Below are positions 1 to 7,985 of a DNA stretch of 64,000 nt, one piece after another. Position 1 is the first letter of the stretch, and every line of letters begins with the position of its first letter. Source of the stretch: Alteromonas_E sp965248545 (GTDB lineage: Bacteria > Pseudomonadota > Gammaproteobacteria > Enterobacterales > Alteromonadaceae). The stretch is taken from positions 62,001 through 126,000 of the forward strand of contig OZ252110.1 in NCBI GenBank assembly GCA_965248545.1, read 5' to 3'. The notes below the pieces were generated by a model. The model was not told where the DNA came from. It ran no database searches and saw only the letters and a program-made list of their open reading frames with translations. Position numbers and translations under genes: made by a program.

Positions 1-120
1 GATTCTACCAGTTGGGCTGATAACGTTAGTGACAGTAACTTTGGTGGTGGAGCTAGTGATAGTGGTGACAGTGGCGCAAGTTGTGGTGGCGGCTGTGGCG
101 GTGGTTGCGGCGGCGCTTAG
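1..120 (+). CDS. C-terminal fragment of a Gly/Cys-rich protein
   Basis: The window opens inside a reading frame that runs in frame 1 to a TAG at 118-120, giving the last 39 residues of a protein whose start lies outside. The visible part is Ser/Asp/Gly-rich and ends in a low-complexity tail, ASCGGGCGGGCGGA, with three cysteines spaced four residues apart by glycines. Tails of this kind occur at the end of several uncharacterised bacterial membrane proteins, but with no folded domain visible the family cannot be named. The codon phase and the clean stop support it as coding. It is convergent with the next gene; a weak inverted repeat without a U-run (139-144 with 154-159) lies between them. 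Confidence 0.6.
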   Translation, partial: DSTSWADNVSDSNFGGGASDSGDSGASCGGGCGGGCGGA

Positions 121-158
121 TGTTCTAAGAGCCGATGCGTCAACATCATGCGCGTTGA

Positions 159-971
159 CTAACCCGCACTCTCTACTTTAAAACTCGCTAAATGTTTTAC
201 CTGCATCTCACAACCAGCCGGTATTTTGGCATTTTGTTGGTCAAACTCGGTAAACACATCTTCTGCATGCATAGCCCTGATTGACGCGCTCAGTGCGTCA
301 ATTTTGTCGGCGTGACGTTTGTTGACTAGATGAAAACTTAACACGTTCGCGTCGGGCTCTTCTCGATAATAAACTTGCTTAACGCCCTGACGACACAGCA
401 TGTGTAAGGTGCTCGTTTTACTACCGACAATAGAATCTATTGCGCGTTTTTGTAGCGCAGAAACTAACAGTGCGTGGCTTTCATCGAACAAACAATTCAA
501 CCCGTATTCTGCGCAATAATGCGGACCAAAACGGAACCCTCGGATCATTCCGATTCGAAATTCCCCGCCCTTTTGACACAATGCTTCGCGCAAACAAAAA
601 AAGCCGACTTCATGCCGAATCATCGCTTCTGGGATCATAAGGAGGTTTTGATATTCCTCTGCAACACGCTTAACGCGGCCAGCTTCAGCATCGAGTTCTC
701 CTCGGTTGGCCTTTTGTAGCGCTCGCCGTGAGGGGAAAAACTGGATTTGCGGTTGGATACCCAATGGGCGATACATCTGATCAAACAGGGCTTGGATTCG
801 CTCCGCTCCAACGGCATGCATGTAGGTATCGTTTATGCCAATTACATAGGGAGTGTCCTGTTGCTCGGACATTATTGACTCTTCTTGCGCTGCCGAATCA
901 TTAGCGCACAGCGCAGAAATAACGAGCGCGAAAACGAAAAGCGTTAAACGAATATGAAACACAATCTGCAT
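159..971 (-). CDS. Periplasmic solute-binding-like protein (SBP_bac_3 type)
   Basis: About 270 residues. I start it at the ATG at 971, because that begins a good Sec signal peptide (MQIVFHIRLTLFVFALVISALC, shown here only as 971 to about 900); the frame is open upstream to 1058, but that extension would put 29 polar residues before the signal. The mature part has the pattern of family 3 solute-binding proteins used alone, without ABC genes: an opening strand (YVIGINDTYMHAV), then FFPSRRALQKANRGELDAEAGR, the usual segment where such proteins scan a ligand cleft. No transporter genes adjoin it, so a role as an ABC transporter subunit is not supported; a sensory or orphan binding protein is as likely. 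The ligand is unknown. A second protein of this general kind is at 32706-33482. Confidence 0.7.
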   Translation of the reverse strand: MQIVFHIRLTLFVFALVISALCANDSAAQEESIMSEQQDTPYVIGINDTYMHAVGAERIQALFDQMYRPLGIQPQIQFFPSRRALQKANRGELDAEAGRVKRVAEEYQNLLMIPEAMIRHEVGFFCLREALCQKGGEFRIGMIRGFRFGPHYCAEYGLNCLFDESHALLVSALQKRAIDSIVGSKTSTLHMLCRQGVKQVYYREEPDANVLSFHLVNKRHADKIDALSASIRAMHAEDVFTEFDQQNAKIPAGCEMQVKHLASFKVESAG

Positions 972-1293
972 GTTAGAACACGACTTCCCAGACCCTAGCA
1001 TTTTAAGTGTAAGTGATACGAACAAATAAGTGAATCGGCCTAAGTATCTAAGACTCAAATCAATTGTTTTTAAGCCTGAAGTTAGGCTTAGTAGAATTTA
1101 CAACACCTATACAAAAACCGAATGAAATACACAAAAAAAATGTGGTCAATGCTTGACGACTTTTTGTACATCAAGCACACTTGATGTTAACAGCTTGTAA
1201 ACATATTAATTTATTGATTACATTCGCGATCGTTTTTTGATCGATCTAAGTAAAAAAAGGTAAGTCCTGAGTATTTCAAGGAGAACGCGCTTT
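972..1293. other. Intergenic region with a 20-bp inverted repeat
   Basis: These 322 bases separate two divergent genes and contain no convincing reading frame. The region is AT-rich and therefore a plausible home for both promoters. It holds a perfect inverted repeat, ACATCAAG-caca-CTTGATGT, at 1168-1187. No U-run follows on either strand, so it looks more like an operator than a terminator. The plus-strand gene has a clear ribosome-binding site, AAGGAG, at 1278-1283. Confidence 0.4.
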
Positions 1294-1893
1294 ATGATTT
1301 TGAATCACTTGTGGGGAATTTACGCGCACCCAAAAGAAGAATGGCACACAATAGATGAACGCCACGAAAGTTATTTTTACGCCCTCAGCCACATTTGTAT
1401 CATTGCATTGATACCATCGATCGTCGGCTACTATTCTGCCGCTCACATTGGCTGGAGCATTGGGGTTGGCGATGTCATTAAGCTCACCCAAGAAAGTGCG
1501 TTAGTCATGGCTGTTGGTATGTACTTTGGACTGGTTGCTGGTGTGGTTGCGCTGGCAATTCTTGCCCATGAGCTCGCCAAAGCATTTGATTCTAGTCCAA
1601 CTTATACGCAATCGTTAGAGCTAGCCGCCTACACTGCTACTCCGCTGTTTATGGTCGGTTTTGCAGCTTTGTATCCAGTGCTTTGGTTCGTAATGGCCGT
1701 CGGCCTAGTTGGTCTATCTTACTCGGTATATCTACTCTACTCTGGTGTGCCGATTATGATGCACATACCAGAAGAGAAAGGTTTTATATACTCTAGTTCT
1801 GTGGTGACCTGTGGATTGGTTCTGTTAGTTATACTGATGGCTACCAGCGTCATTCTGTGGAGCACCGGAATGGGCCCCGTTTACGTTCATTAA
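1294..1893 (+). CDS. Yip1-domain integral membrane protein
   Basis: A 199-residue protein with about five hydrophobic segments. The N-terminal cytoplasmic stretch (NHLWGIYAHPKEEWHTI) is the signature that opens bacterial Yip1-family proteins: a short tract ending in PKEEW before the first membrane helix. The rest matches the family in length and in having evenly spaced helices separated by short loops. Bacterial Yip1 proteins have no defined function. AAGGAG at 1278-1283, ten bases before the ATG, supports the start. It stands alone, between its own upstream region and the terminator at 1940-1969, so it is likely a single-gene transcript. Confidence 0.8.
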   Translation: MILNHLWGIYAHPKEEWHTIDERHESYFYALSHICIIALIPSIVGYYSAAHIGWSIGVGDVIKLTQESALVMAVGMYFGLVAGVVALAILAHELAKAFDSSPTYTQSLELAAYTATPLFMVGFAALYPVLWFVMAVGLVGLSYSVYLLYSGVPIMMHIPEEKGFIYSSSVVTCGLVLLVILMATSVILWSTGMGPVYVH

Positions 1894-1939
1894 TAATGTG
1901 AATGACGTGCCCACATGTCATGTCGACATGTTGAAAAGC

Positions 1940-1969
1940 AAAACGCCAGTCTTAAGACTGGCGTTTTTT
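1940..1969. terminator. Bidirectional rho-independent terminator
   Basis: A perfect hairpin, ACGCCAGTC-TTAA-GACTGGCGT at 1943-1964, is followed by T6 on the plus strand and preceded by A4 (T4 on the minus strand). It lies between the convergent Yip1-domain gene and purF and can end transcripts from both sides. A separate 12-bp palindrome, CATGTCGACATG, lies just before it at 1919-1930. Confidence 0.9.
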
Positions 1970-1996
1970 ATATTTTAGCAATACCCTCAGCGTGGC

Positions 1997-3517
1997 CTAG
2001 TTGCTATCTAAATTATGTACGTCTAAATTGCTGAGTTCTGCTTGGACCACAGGCGCTTTTTTAGATTGCTCACCGCGCGCTGCATCGACACCTTCTAAGT
2101 AGCTCTGATCAATGTCACCGGTAATATAATTACCGTCAAACACCGAGGTTTCAAAACGCTCAATGGTGTTGTTTTCTTCTCTTACCGCTTCGGTTAAATC
2201 ACCTAAATCTTGGAAGATCAATCCGTCCGCTTGAATCAGGTCGCTGATTTGATCAATCTCACGGCCATAAGCAACTAACTCATTAGCCGATGGCATGTCG
2301 ATGCCGTAAACGTTTGGAAAACGAATCTCTGGTGCAGCTGAGGCGAAATAAACTTTCTTCGCGCCAGACTCTCTAGCCATTTCAATGATTTGGCTTGAGG
2401 TCGTGCCGCGAACGATAGAATCATCGACTAGCAATACATTTTTGCCTTTGAATTCAGATGAAATTGCATTGAGTTTGCGACGCACGGATTTTTTCCGCAT
2501 GGTCTGACCCGGCATGATAAAGGTTCTACCAATGTAACGGTTTTTCACAAACCCTTGTCGATATGGTAAGTCTAGGGTGTTGGCGATTTGTAGCGCCACG
2601 TCCATGGATGTTTCTGGAATTGGGATAACGACATCGATATCTTTGTCAGCCCACTCGCGTTTGATTTTCTCACCAAGCTTTTTACCCATATTTACGCGCG
2701 AGGCATACACCGATATTCCGTCGATGAATGAGTCGGGACGCGCAAAATACACGAATTCGAAAATACAGGGAGACATTAATGGCTGTTCTGAACACTGTTG
2801 AGTAAACAATTGACCTTGTTCAGTAATGTAAACGGCTTCACCGGGTGCTACATCACGAACGAACTTAAAACCAACGGCATCTAGCGCCACACTTTCAGAG
2901 GCGACCATGTATTCGTCCCCCATTTCCGTGCTGCGTTTACCCAAGGCTAGCGGCCGAATACCATAAGGATCACGAAACGCCAAAATACCGTGTCCAATTA
3001 TTGCTGCAACAACAGCGTAAGCGCCTCTAATCTGTGTATGCACTTTACTGACAACCTTGAAAATATGGTCGCTGGTTAATGTTGAGTCTGTGCATTGCTG
3101 TAACTCATGGGCCAAGATGTTGAGCAAAATTTCGGAGTCTGATGTGGTATTGATATGGCGACGCGCGATGCGCGATACATCTTTTTGTAACTCTGCCGCG
3201 TTAGTGAGGTTACCGTTATGGGCAAATGCAATTCCGAACGGCGAGTTAACGTAAAATGGTTGTGCTTCTGCTGAGCTGGACGTGCCGGCTGTTGGATAGC
3301 GACAATGGCCAATTCCCATATTACCGGTCAAACGCTTCATATGACGAGTGTGGAACACATCTCGAACCAAACCATTGGCCTTACGCAAATTGAACATATT
3401 GTCGTCAATCGTCATGATGCCCGCAGCGTCTTGTCCTCTGTGCTGCAATACTGTTAGTCCGTCATACAGTGATTGTGCAACGCTAGATTTACCAACAATT
3501 CCAACAATACCACACAT
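1997..3517 (-). CDS. purF: Amidophosphoribosyltransferase
   Basis: PurF makes 5-phosphoribosylamine from PRPP and glutamine, the committed first step of purine synthesis. The 506-residue protein has the N-terminal Ntn glutaminase domain starting MCGIVGIVGK, so Cys2 becomes the nucleophile once Met1 is removed, followed by LQHRGQDAAGI. The C-terminal phosphoribosyltransferase domain carries the PRPP loop VLLVDDSIVRGTTS at about residues 365-378. Length equals that of the enterobacterial enzyme (about 505). It is the last gene of its run, one base after the cvpA stop, and ends before the shared terminator at 1940-1969. In enterobacteria cvpA-purF is repressed by PurR; a possible PurR-like box is noted at 4108-4123. 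Confidence 0.98.
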   Translation of the reverse strand: MCGIVGIVGKSSVAQSLYDGLTVLQHRGQDAAGIMTIDDNMFNLRKANGLVRDVFHTRHMKRLTGNMGIGHCRYPTAGTSSSAEAQPFYVNSPFGIAFAHNGNLTNAAELQKDVSRIARRHINTTSDSEILLNILAHELQQCTDSTLTSDHIFKVVSKVHTQIRGAYAVVAAIIGHGILAFRDPYGIRPLALGKRSTEMGDEYMVASESVALDAVGFKFVRDVAPGEAVYITEQGQLFTQQCSEQPLMSPCIFEFVYFARPDSFIDGISVYASRVNMGKKLGEKIKREWADKDIDVVIPIPETSMDVALQIANTLDLPYRQGFVKNRYIGRTFIMPGQTMRKKSVRRKLNAISSEFKGKNVLLVDDSIVRGTTSSQIIEMARESGAKKVYFASAAPEIRFPNVYGIDMPSANELVAYGREIDQISDLIQADGLIFQDLGDLTEAVREENNTIERFETSVFDGNYITGDIDQSYLEGVDAARGEQSKKAPVVQAELSNLDVHNLDSN

Positions 3518-3518
3518 G

Positions 3519-4019
3519 TTAAATACCCACTTGTTCCGAAGTTAAAAAGCTTGAACTGTCCTTCATGTACTGAAAGAACCACTCGATGATCACAGCAAAC
3601 TCAGGCACCAATATTGATGTTTGCCACCATGTACTGGACGCTGACGGTGTAAAAGTATCCATAAAGAATAGCAGTGCACTGACGACTAACACGCCACGTA
3701 GCGCGCCAAATACTGCGCCTAACGCACGATCAGTGCCGCTCAGACCTGTTGCTTTGACCAATTGACTGAAAACATAATTAATTAATGCGCCGACGATAAG
3801 TGTGGAGATAAATAGAATCGCGATGGCTACACCATTGCGGAGAAGATCGTCGGAAATACGTGTTAGATAAATGGCAATGTCGGGATAAAATTGACTGGCA
3901 ACAAAAAGCGCAGAGAACCATACTGCGAGAGAAATGGCTTCCTTCGCGAAACCGCGGATCAAACTGATCACGGTCGACAATGCAATGATGCCGATAATGG
4001 CGAAATCGAACCAATTCAT
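3519..4019 (-). CDS. cvpA: CvpA family membrane protein
   Basis: A 166-residue inner-membrane protein with about four transmembrane helices. It opens NWFDFAIIGIIALSTVISLIRGFAKE, written here as the motif W-F-D-x2-I followed by RGF at about residue 24, which is typical of CvpA. The family was named for a requirement in colicin V production and later linked to envelope stress tolerance; a biochemical activity is not established. It lies one base upstream of purF, the classic cvpA-purF pair, so both are surely co-transcribed. The start has no strong Shine-Dalgarno sequence, but family alignment supports the ATG at 4019. Confidence 0.95.
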   Translation of the reverse strand: MNWFDFAIIGIIALSTVISLIRGFAKEAISLAVWFSALFVASQFYPDIAIYLTRISDDLLRNGVAIAILFISTLIVGALINYVFSQLVKATGLSGTDRALGAVFGALRGVLVVSALLFFMDTFTPSASSTWWQTSILVPEFAVIIEWFFQYMKDSSSFLTSEQVGI

Positions 4020-4058
4020 TGGTTAAACACGTTCCCGCATAGCGATAGCTATTTCCTA

Positions 4059-4073
4059 GCCATTCAGAATGGC
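4059..4073. promoter_or_regulatory. 15-bp palindrome in the cvpA-purF leader
   Basis: GCCATTC-A-GAATGGC is a perfect inverted repeat 40-54 bases upstream of the cvpA start. It has no U-run and so is unlikely to be a terminator. An operator or an mRNA hairpin is possible. What it binds, if anything, is not known from sequence. Confidence 0.3.
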
Positions 4074-4107
4074 GCGAATTCTAACAGAAGCCAACAGAAT
4101 TACCAGT

Positions 4108-4123
4108 GAGGAAACGTTTAAAG
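4108..4123 (-). promoter_or_regulatory. Possible PurR-like operator upstream of cvpA-purF
   Basis: On the minus strand this reads CTTTAAACGTTTCCTC. It keeps the palindromic core AAACGTTT of the E. coli PurR box (consensus ACGCAAACGTTTTCNT) and one outer C, but loses the flanking GC. Position, about 90-105 bases before the cvpA start, fits a promoter-proximal operator, and cvpA-purF is a PurR target in enterobacteria. The match is partial, so this is a candidate only. Confidence 0.3.
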
Positions 4124-4139
4124 ATCGCCTGCCTGGCAA

Positions 4140-4742
4140 CTAGACTTTAAACTGCGTAATTTTCCCTGATAGCCCAGTTAGCTCTTTTAAATGAGGGAGC
4201 GCATCTTGCAAGCTATCACGCTCAAGATCGGGGCCTACGAAAACTTTAGTTAAGCGCCCGGCACTTGTATTAACTGGACGACTAAACGCCCGATATCCAG
4301 CATTTTCGAGCTTGTCCAATAACTCTCGCACGTTCTTTTGGTGACGAAAACTGCCCAGTTGTATGACCCAACCCGCATTTGCGACTTCAGCCTCTGACGA
4401 ACGTTCGATGGTTGTTTGTTCAGCTAAGGTAGGTGCAGCTTGTTCAAGCGGTTCATTTGCAGGCTCTGAAGTTTGTACATCACTATTTGCTGGTGTACTC
4501 GCTACCTCGTCGACGACTGGCTCATCAACCACTTCGAGTGGACGTGACGCGGCCTGTGCGACTTCGTCACTAGGAAAAGTCTGCGGGCTAACCAATGGCT
4601 CCTGCGCCGGTGCCTCTGGAACTGACACAAATGACGTTTGCGCAGTACCTTTTTCACCATCTAACAAATCAGGTAAAAAGATAACCGCTAACGCGACAAC
4701 AATAATGGTTCCGACTAATCGATTTTGAAACGCGCTAGACAC
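4140..4742 (-). CDS. dedD: SPOR-domain protein DedD
   Basis: DedD is a septal-ring protein: an inner-membrane anchor carries a periplasmic SPOR domain that binds denuded septal peptidoglycan. Here the anchor is at about residues 9-26 (LVGTIIVVALAVIFLPDLL), followed by an acidic, Pro/Ala-rich linker to about residue 120, and a C-terminal SPOR domain beginning GWVIQLGSFRHQKNV. The 200-residue length is normal. The start is GTG at 4742; AGGGAG seven bases upstream supports it. It sits between folC and cvpA as in enterobacteria. Confidence 0.93.
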   Translation of the reverse strand: MSSAFQNRLVGTIIVVALAVIFLPDLLDGEKGTAQTSFVSVPEAPAQEPLVSPQTFPSDEVAQAASRPLEVVDEPVVDEVASTPANSDVQTSEPANEPLEQAAPTLAEQTTIERSSEAEVANAGWVIQLGSFRHQKNVRELLDKLENAGYRAFSRPVNTSAGRLTKVFVGPDLERDSLQDALPHLKELTGLSGKITQFKV

Positions 4743-4771
4743 GCAAAAACTCCCTATAAAAATCGCCCTTA

Positions 4772-6082
4772 TTATAGGCGTTGTTGCCGCTCAATTGTCA
4801 ATAAATCTGCCACAGTGACAAACGAGCCAAACACCAACACTGTGTCGGCGCTAGTCAATGTTGGTGTGATCTCTGCGACTGCCTCCTCTACTGATAGGCA
4901 ATCTTTGACAACGCGCTGGTCGCGAAGCGCTAGCACGAGTTCGTCAGTGGAAGCCGCACGACTCCCTTCTAAAGCAACCGGGTACCAATAAGGTGTTAGA
5001 GCTTTAAAATGTCCTAAAGTTTCACGAATGGATTTGTCCTTCATCATGCCCACAATAATGTAGAGTTTTCCATCTGGTTGTGAATCTTTGTACTTGTTCA
5101 GAAATTGTGCGACCTTTTCAGCCGCATGAGGATTGTGCCCTACGTCCAATATCCAATCCGGATTACGGCGGATCCGCTGCATACGGCCAGGCAAGCTCAC
5201 GGTTGCGATTAATTGGCTCAATCGCTCCGGCTGCGCACCAAAAGCATCGAGTTTGTTCAATTGATGTAATGCAGCCAATGCAGTGGCTATGTTGTCTCTT
5301 AAAACTTGAGGTTCAGGCAAATTCTCAAACGCCAATGAATCTGAATGCCAAGACCATCGACCGTTGCCTGTGATGCTTTCAGTAAAATCGAAGTTAACAC
5401 CTTTATGCAACACGACTGAACGGCACTGAGTGGCTGCATTTAACATTGGCACTGGCGTATCTCTGTCGCCAAGTACTATCGGTACTGATGGCCGGAAAAT
5501 ACCCGCTTTTTCAACGGAAATGACGTCTCGGGTGTCGCCCAAGTATTCTTGGTGGTCGATGCCAATACTCGTAATAACACTAAGCTCCGGATCAACAATA
5601 TTCGTCGCATCAAGACGCCCCCCTAACCCCACTTCTAATAACAGGTAATCAGGCGATGATTGATGCACCATTAGTAGTGCAGCTAGGGTACCAAACTCAA
5701 AATAGGTGAGCGTGTCTTCTCCCCTCGCTCGCTCGATCTGCACGAAGGCATCACAAAATGCCTGAGCATCGGGAAGTTGTTCGTTGAGCCGCACGCGTTC
5801 TCGATAATCGCTAATATGCGGTGAACTATATACGCCAACCGTATAACCCAATTCACGCAAGGCCATTTCCATAAAGCGACATGTGGTGCCCTTGCCATTG
5901 GTACCGGCAACAGTAACCACGCAGGTATCAGAAAATGAGATCCCGAGTCGGTCGTAAACGCGCGAAACGCGGTCTAATCCCATGTCGATTTCAGAGGGGT
6001 GGATCGCCATAAGATAGGCGAGCCATTGATCAAGCGACCACGACATTTTCGCTGTCGCTTGATGACTCAATGTAGCATTCAT
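4772..6082 (-). CDS. folC: Dihydrofolate synthase/folylpolyglutamate synthase
   Basis: FolC adds glutamate to dihydropteroate, and then further glutamates to tetrahydrofolate, using ATP. The 436-residue protein shows the Mur-ligase-type P-loop VAGTNGKGTTCRFME at about residues 58-72, the LLLEVGLGGRLDATN motif near 150, SVITSIGIDHQEYLG near 170 and the C-terminal ILDVGHNPHAAE near 310. All of these are FolC family signatures. It starts three bases after the accD stop, so accD-folC are co-transcribed and probably translationally coupled. The order accD-folC-dedD-cvpA-purF is that of E. coli. Confidence 0.98.
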   Translation of the reverse strand: MNATLSHQATAKMSWSLDQWLAYLMAIHPSEIDMGLDRVSRVYDRLGISFSDTCVVTVAGTNGKGTTCRFMEMALRELGYTVGVYSSPHISDYRERVRLNEQLPDAQAFCDAFVQIERARGEDTLTYFEFGTLAALLMVHQSSPDYLLLEVGLGGRLDATNIVDPELSVITSIGIDHQEYLGDTRDVISVEKAGIFRPSVPIVLGDRDTPVPMLNAATQCRSVVLHKGVNFDFTESITGNGRWSWHSDSLAFENLPEPQVLRDNIATALAALHQLNKLDAFGAQPERLSQLIATVSLPGRMQRIRRNPDWILDVGHNPHAAEKVAQFLNKYKDSQPDGKLYIIVGMMKDKSIRETLGHFKALTPYWYPVALEGSRAASTDELVLALRDQRVVKDCLSVEEAVAEITPTLTSADTVLVFGSFVTVADLLTIERQQRL

Positions 6083-6085
6083 TGA

Positions 6086-6928
6086 TTAGTGACGGTGCAA
6101 TTTCCTGAGAATGGAATGCAGTGTATCGCGCATTTCTCTGCGGTCAACAATCATATCAATTGCACCTTTTTCCAACAAAAACTCACTGCGCTGGAATCCA
6201 GGCGGCAAGGTTTCACGCACAGTTTGCTCAATGACTCGAGGGCCAGCAAAGCCAATAAGCGCTTTTGGTTCAGCAATGTTGATGTCACCTAACATCGCTA
6301 AACTGGCGGATACGCCACCCATGGTAGGATCGGTTAATACCGAAATGAACGGTAAGCCTTTTTCATTCATTTTTGCTAACGCGGCACTGGTTTTGGCCAT
6401 TTGCATCAGCGACAACAAGGCTTCTTGCATACGTGCACCACCGCTCGCCGAGAAGCACACTAATGGCATATTGTGCTCAAGACACTCATTTACAGCTGCG
6501 ACAAAACGCGCACCAACAACCGATGCCATCGAGCCACCCATGAAACTGAATTCAAAACTAGCAATTACAACTGGCATGCCTTTCATTTTGCCACGCATAA
6601 CGACCAGCGCATCTTTCTCACTCGTCGCTTTTTGTGCTGCGGTAATACGGTCTTTATAGCGCTTAGAATCTTTAAATTTAAGAATATCTTGAGGCTCTAG
6701 ATCTTGACCTAATTCCGAGCGATCCGTTGGGTCGAGTAAACTATCGATGCGTTTACGTGCAGTAATACGCATATGGTGACCACACTTGGGGCACACCTCG
6801 AGTTGCTTGTCTAATTCTGATTTGTAAAGAACGGCACTACACTCTCCACATTTGGTCCAAACACCCTCAGGTACATTGCCCTTAGTCGATGTTTGCGTTC
6901 GAGGTAGTATCTTTTGTATCCAACTCAT
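6086..6928 (-). CDS. accD: Acetyl-CoA carboxylase carboxyltransferase beta subunit
   Basis: AccD with AccA transfers the carboxyl group from carboxybiotin to acetyl-CoA, making malonyl-CoA for fatty-acid synthesis. The N-terminal zinc ribbon is intact (Cys27, Cys30, Cys46, Cys49), followed by the crotonase-like carboxyltransferase domain with FMGGSMASVVGARF, FSASGGARMQEALLSLMQM and IGFAGPRVIEQT. At 280 residues it is slightly shorter than the E. coli protein. In many relatives trpF or dedA separates truA from accD; here the two are adjacent, with an 87-base gap. Confidence 0.98.
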   Translation of the reverse strand: MSWIQKILPRTQTSTKGNVPEGVWTKCGECSAVLYKSELDKQLEVCPKCGHHMRITARKRIDSLLDPTDRSELGQDLEPQDILKFKDSKRYKDRITAAQKATSEKDALVVMRGKMKGMPVVIASFEFSFMGGSMASVVGARFVAAVNECLEHNMPLVCFSASGGARMQEALLSLMQMAKTSAALAKMNEKGLPFISVLTDPTMGGVSASLAMLGDINIAEPKALIGFAGPRVIEQTVRETLPPGFQRSEFLLEKGAIDMIVDRREMRDTLHSILRKLHRH

Positions 6929-7015
6929 AGTATCTCATTAAATCTGGGGCACGGTTTATGGCGTGTATTAGAGCATAAACTCAATGCGGCTCAAAAACAA
7001 AACTGGTCTTAGAAG

Positions 7016-7801
7016 TCAATCATACAAAAACAGCGGACCAATGGGCTGACGGGGCAAGCCAAAAGCCTCTGGATAAGTGACATCGACTAAATACAAACCA
7101 TGCGGTTTAGCCGTAGCAGCGGCCTTTGTTCGGTCTTTCTCGGCTAACAGCTGTGCGATCCACTCAACAGGCTTTTCATTACAGCCGACCTCAATTAACG
7201 AACCGGAAATATTGCGAACCATGTGGTGGACAAAAGCATTGGCTTGAATATCAATTACAACATATCGTCCTTGCCGTTTGACTGACACGGAGGTGACATT
7301 TCGAAAAGGTGAATTCGACTGGCATTGCGCTGCTCTGAAAGCGCTGAAGTCCTGCTCGCCTAGCAGACTCTGTGCAGCAATGTGCATGCGCTGTTCATCT
7401 AACCTGCGGTGCTCGTGCGTCAACCCAGAACGCAATATCCCAGGGCGTAACTTTTCATTGTAAATCACGTAACGATATCGGCGCGCTGTGGCAGAGTAGC
7501 GAGCGTGAAAATCGTCAGTTGGAAAATGACACCATGTTATCGCCACCGAATCGGGTAACTGAGCATTTGCGCCCAGCGTCCATGCGCGCTCTGGACGAAT
7601 CTGATCGGTATCAAAGTGTACAACCTGTCCCGTAGCATGTACGCCTGCGTCGGTACGTCCGGCACATTGAACTTGTATCGGAGCGTTAGCGATTTTCGAC
7701 AACGCCGATTCTAACTCAGCTTGAATCGTAGTTACTTCCTGTTGTCTCTGCCACCCATAAAAACGGGCGCCGTCATATTCGATACCTAACGCTACTCGCA
7801 A
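7016..7801 (-). CDS. truA: tRNA pseudouridine(38-40) synthase
   Basis: TruA converts uridines 38, 39 and 40 of the tRNA anticodon arm to pseudouridine. The 261-residue protein opens MRVALGIEYDGARFYGWQRQ and has the catalytic block QCAGRTDAGVHATGQVVHF, whose Asp is the nucleophile, at about residues 47-65. The start codon is TTG at 7801: family alignment places the first residue exactly here, and no ATG or GTG is suitably placed. It heads the accD side of the block. The 184 bases upstream separate it from the FG-GAP gene and probably hold its own promoter. Confidence 0.97.
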   Translation of the reverse strand: MRVALGIEYDGARFYGWQRQQEVTTIQAELESALSKIANAPIQVQCAGRTDAGVHATGQVVHFDTDQIRPERAWTLGANAQLPDSVAITWCHFPTDDFHARYSATARRYRYVIYNEKLRPGILRSGLTHEHRRLDEQRMHIAAQSLLGEQDFSAFRAAQCQSNSPFRNVTSVSVKRQGRYVVIDIQANAFVHHMVRNISGSLIEVGCNEKPVEWIAQLLAEKDRTKAAATAKPHGLYLVDVTYPEAFGLPRQPIGPLFLYD

Positions 7802-7985
7802 AACACTTCACTTGATTGAGTCTAAACGGAGCAAGTGTAGCTCAATGCCTTTCAGACGAACAGACATTGACATGGACTAAATCCATTTAGAGTTGAACAT
7901 AATCTATCGCACTTGCGTTGATCAGACCTATTAACCTAGCAAGATTCAGCGAATTTGCTTGAATGGCCGCTTGACCTCGTTTCTG

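Noticed and set aside
139..159. Inverted repeat GTCAAC/GTTGAC between the first two genes
   Set aside because: A six-base stem with a nine-base loop and no U-run is too weak to call a terminator.
6111..6659. 182-residue plus-strand frame within accD
   Set aside because: Antisense shadow of accD; no recognisable domain and no start signal.
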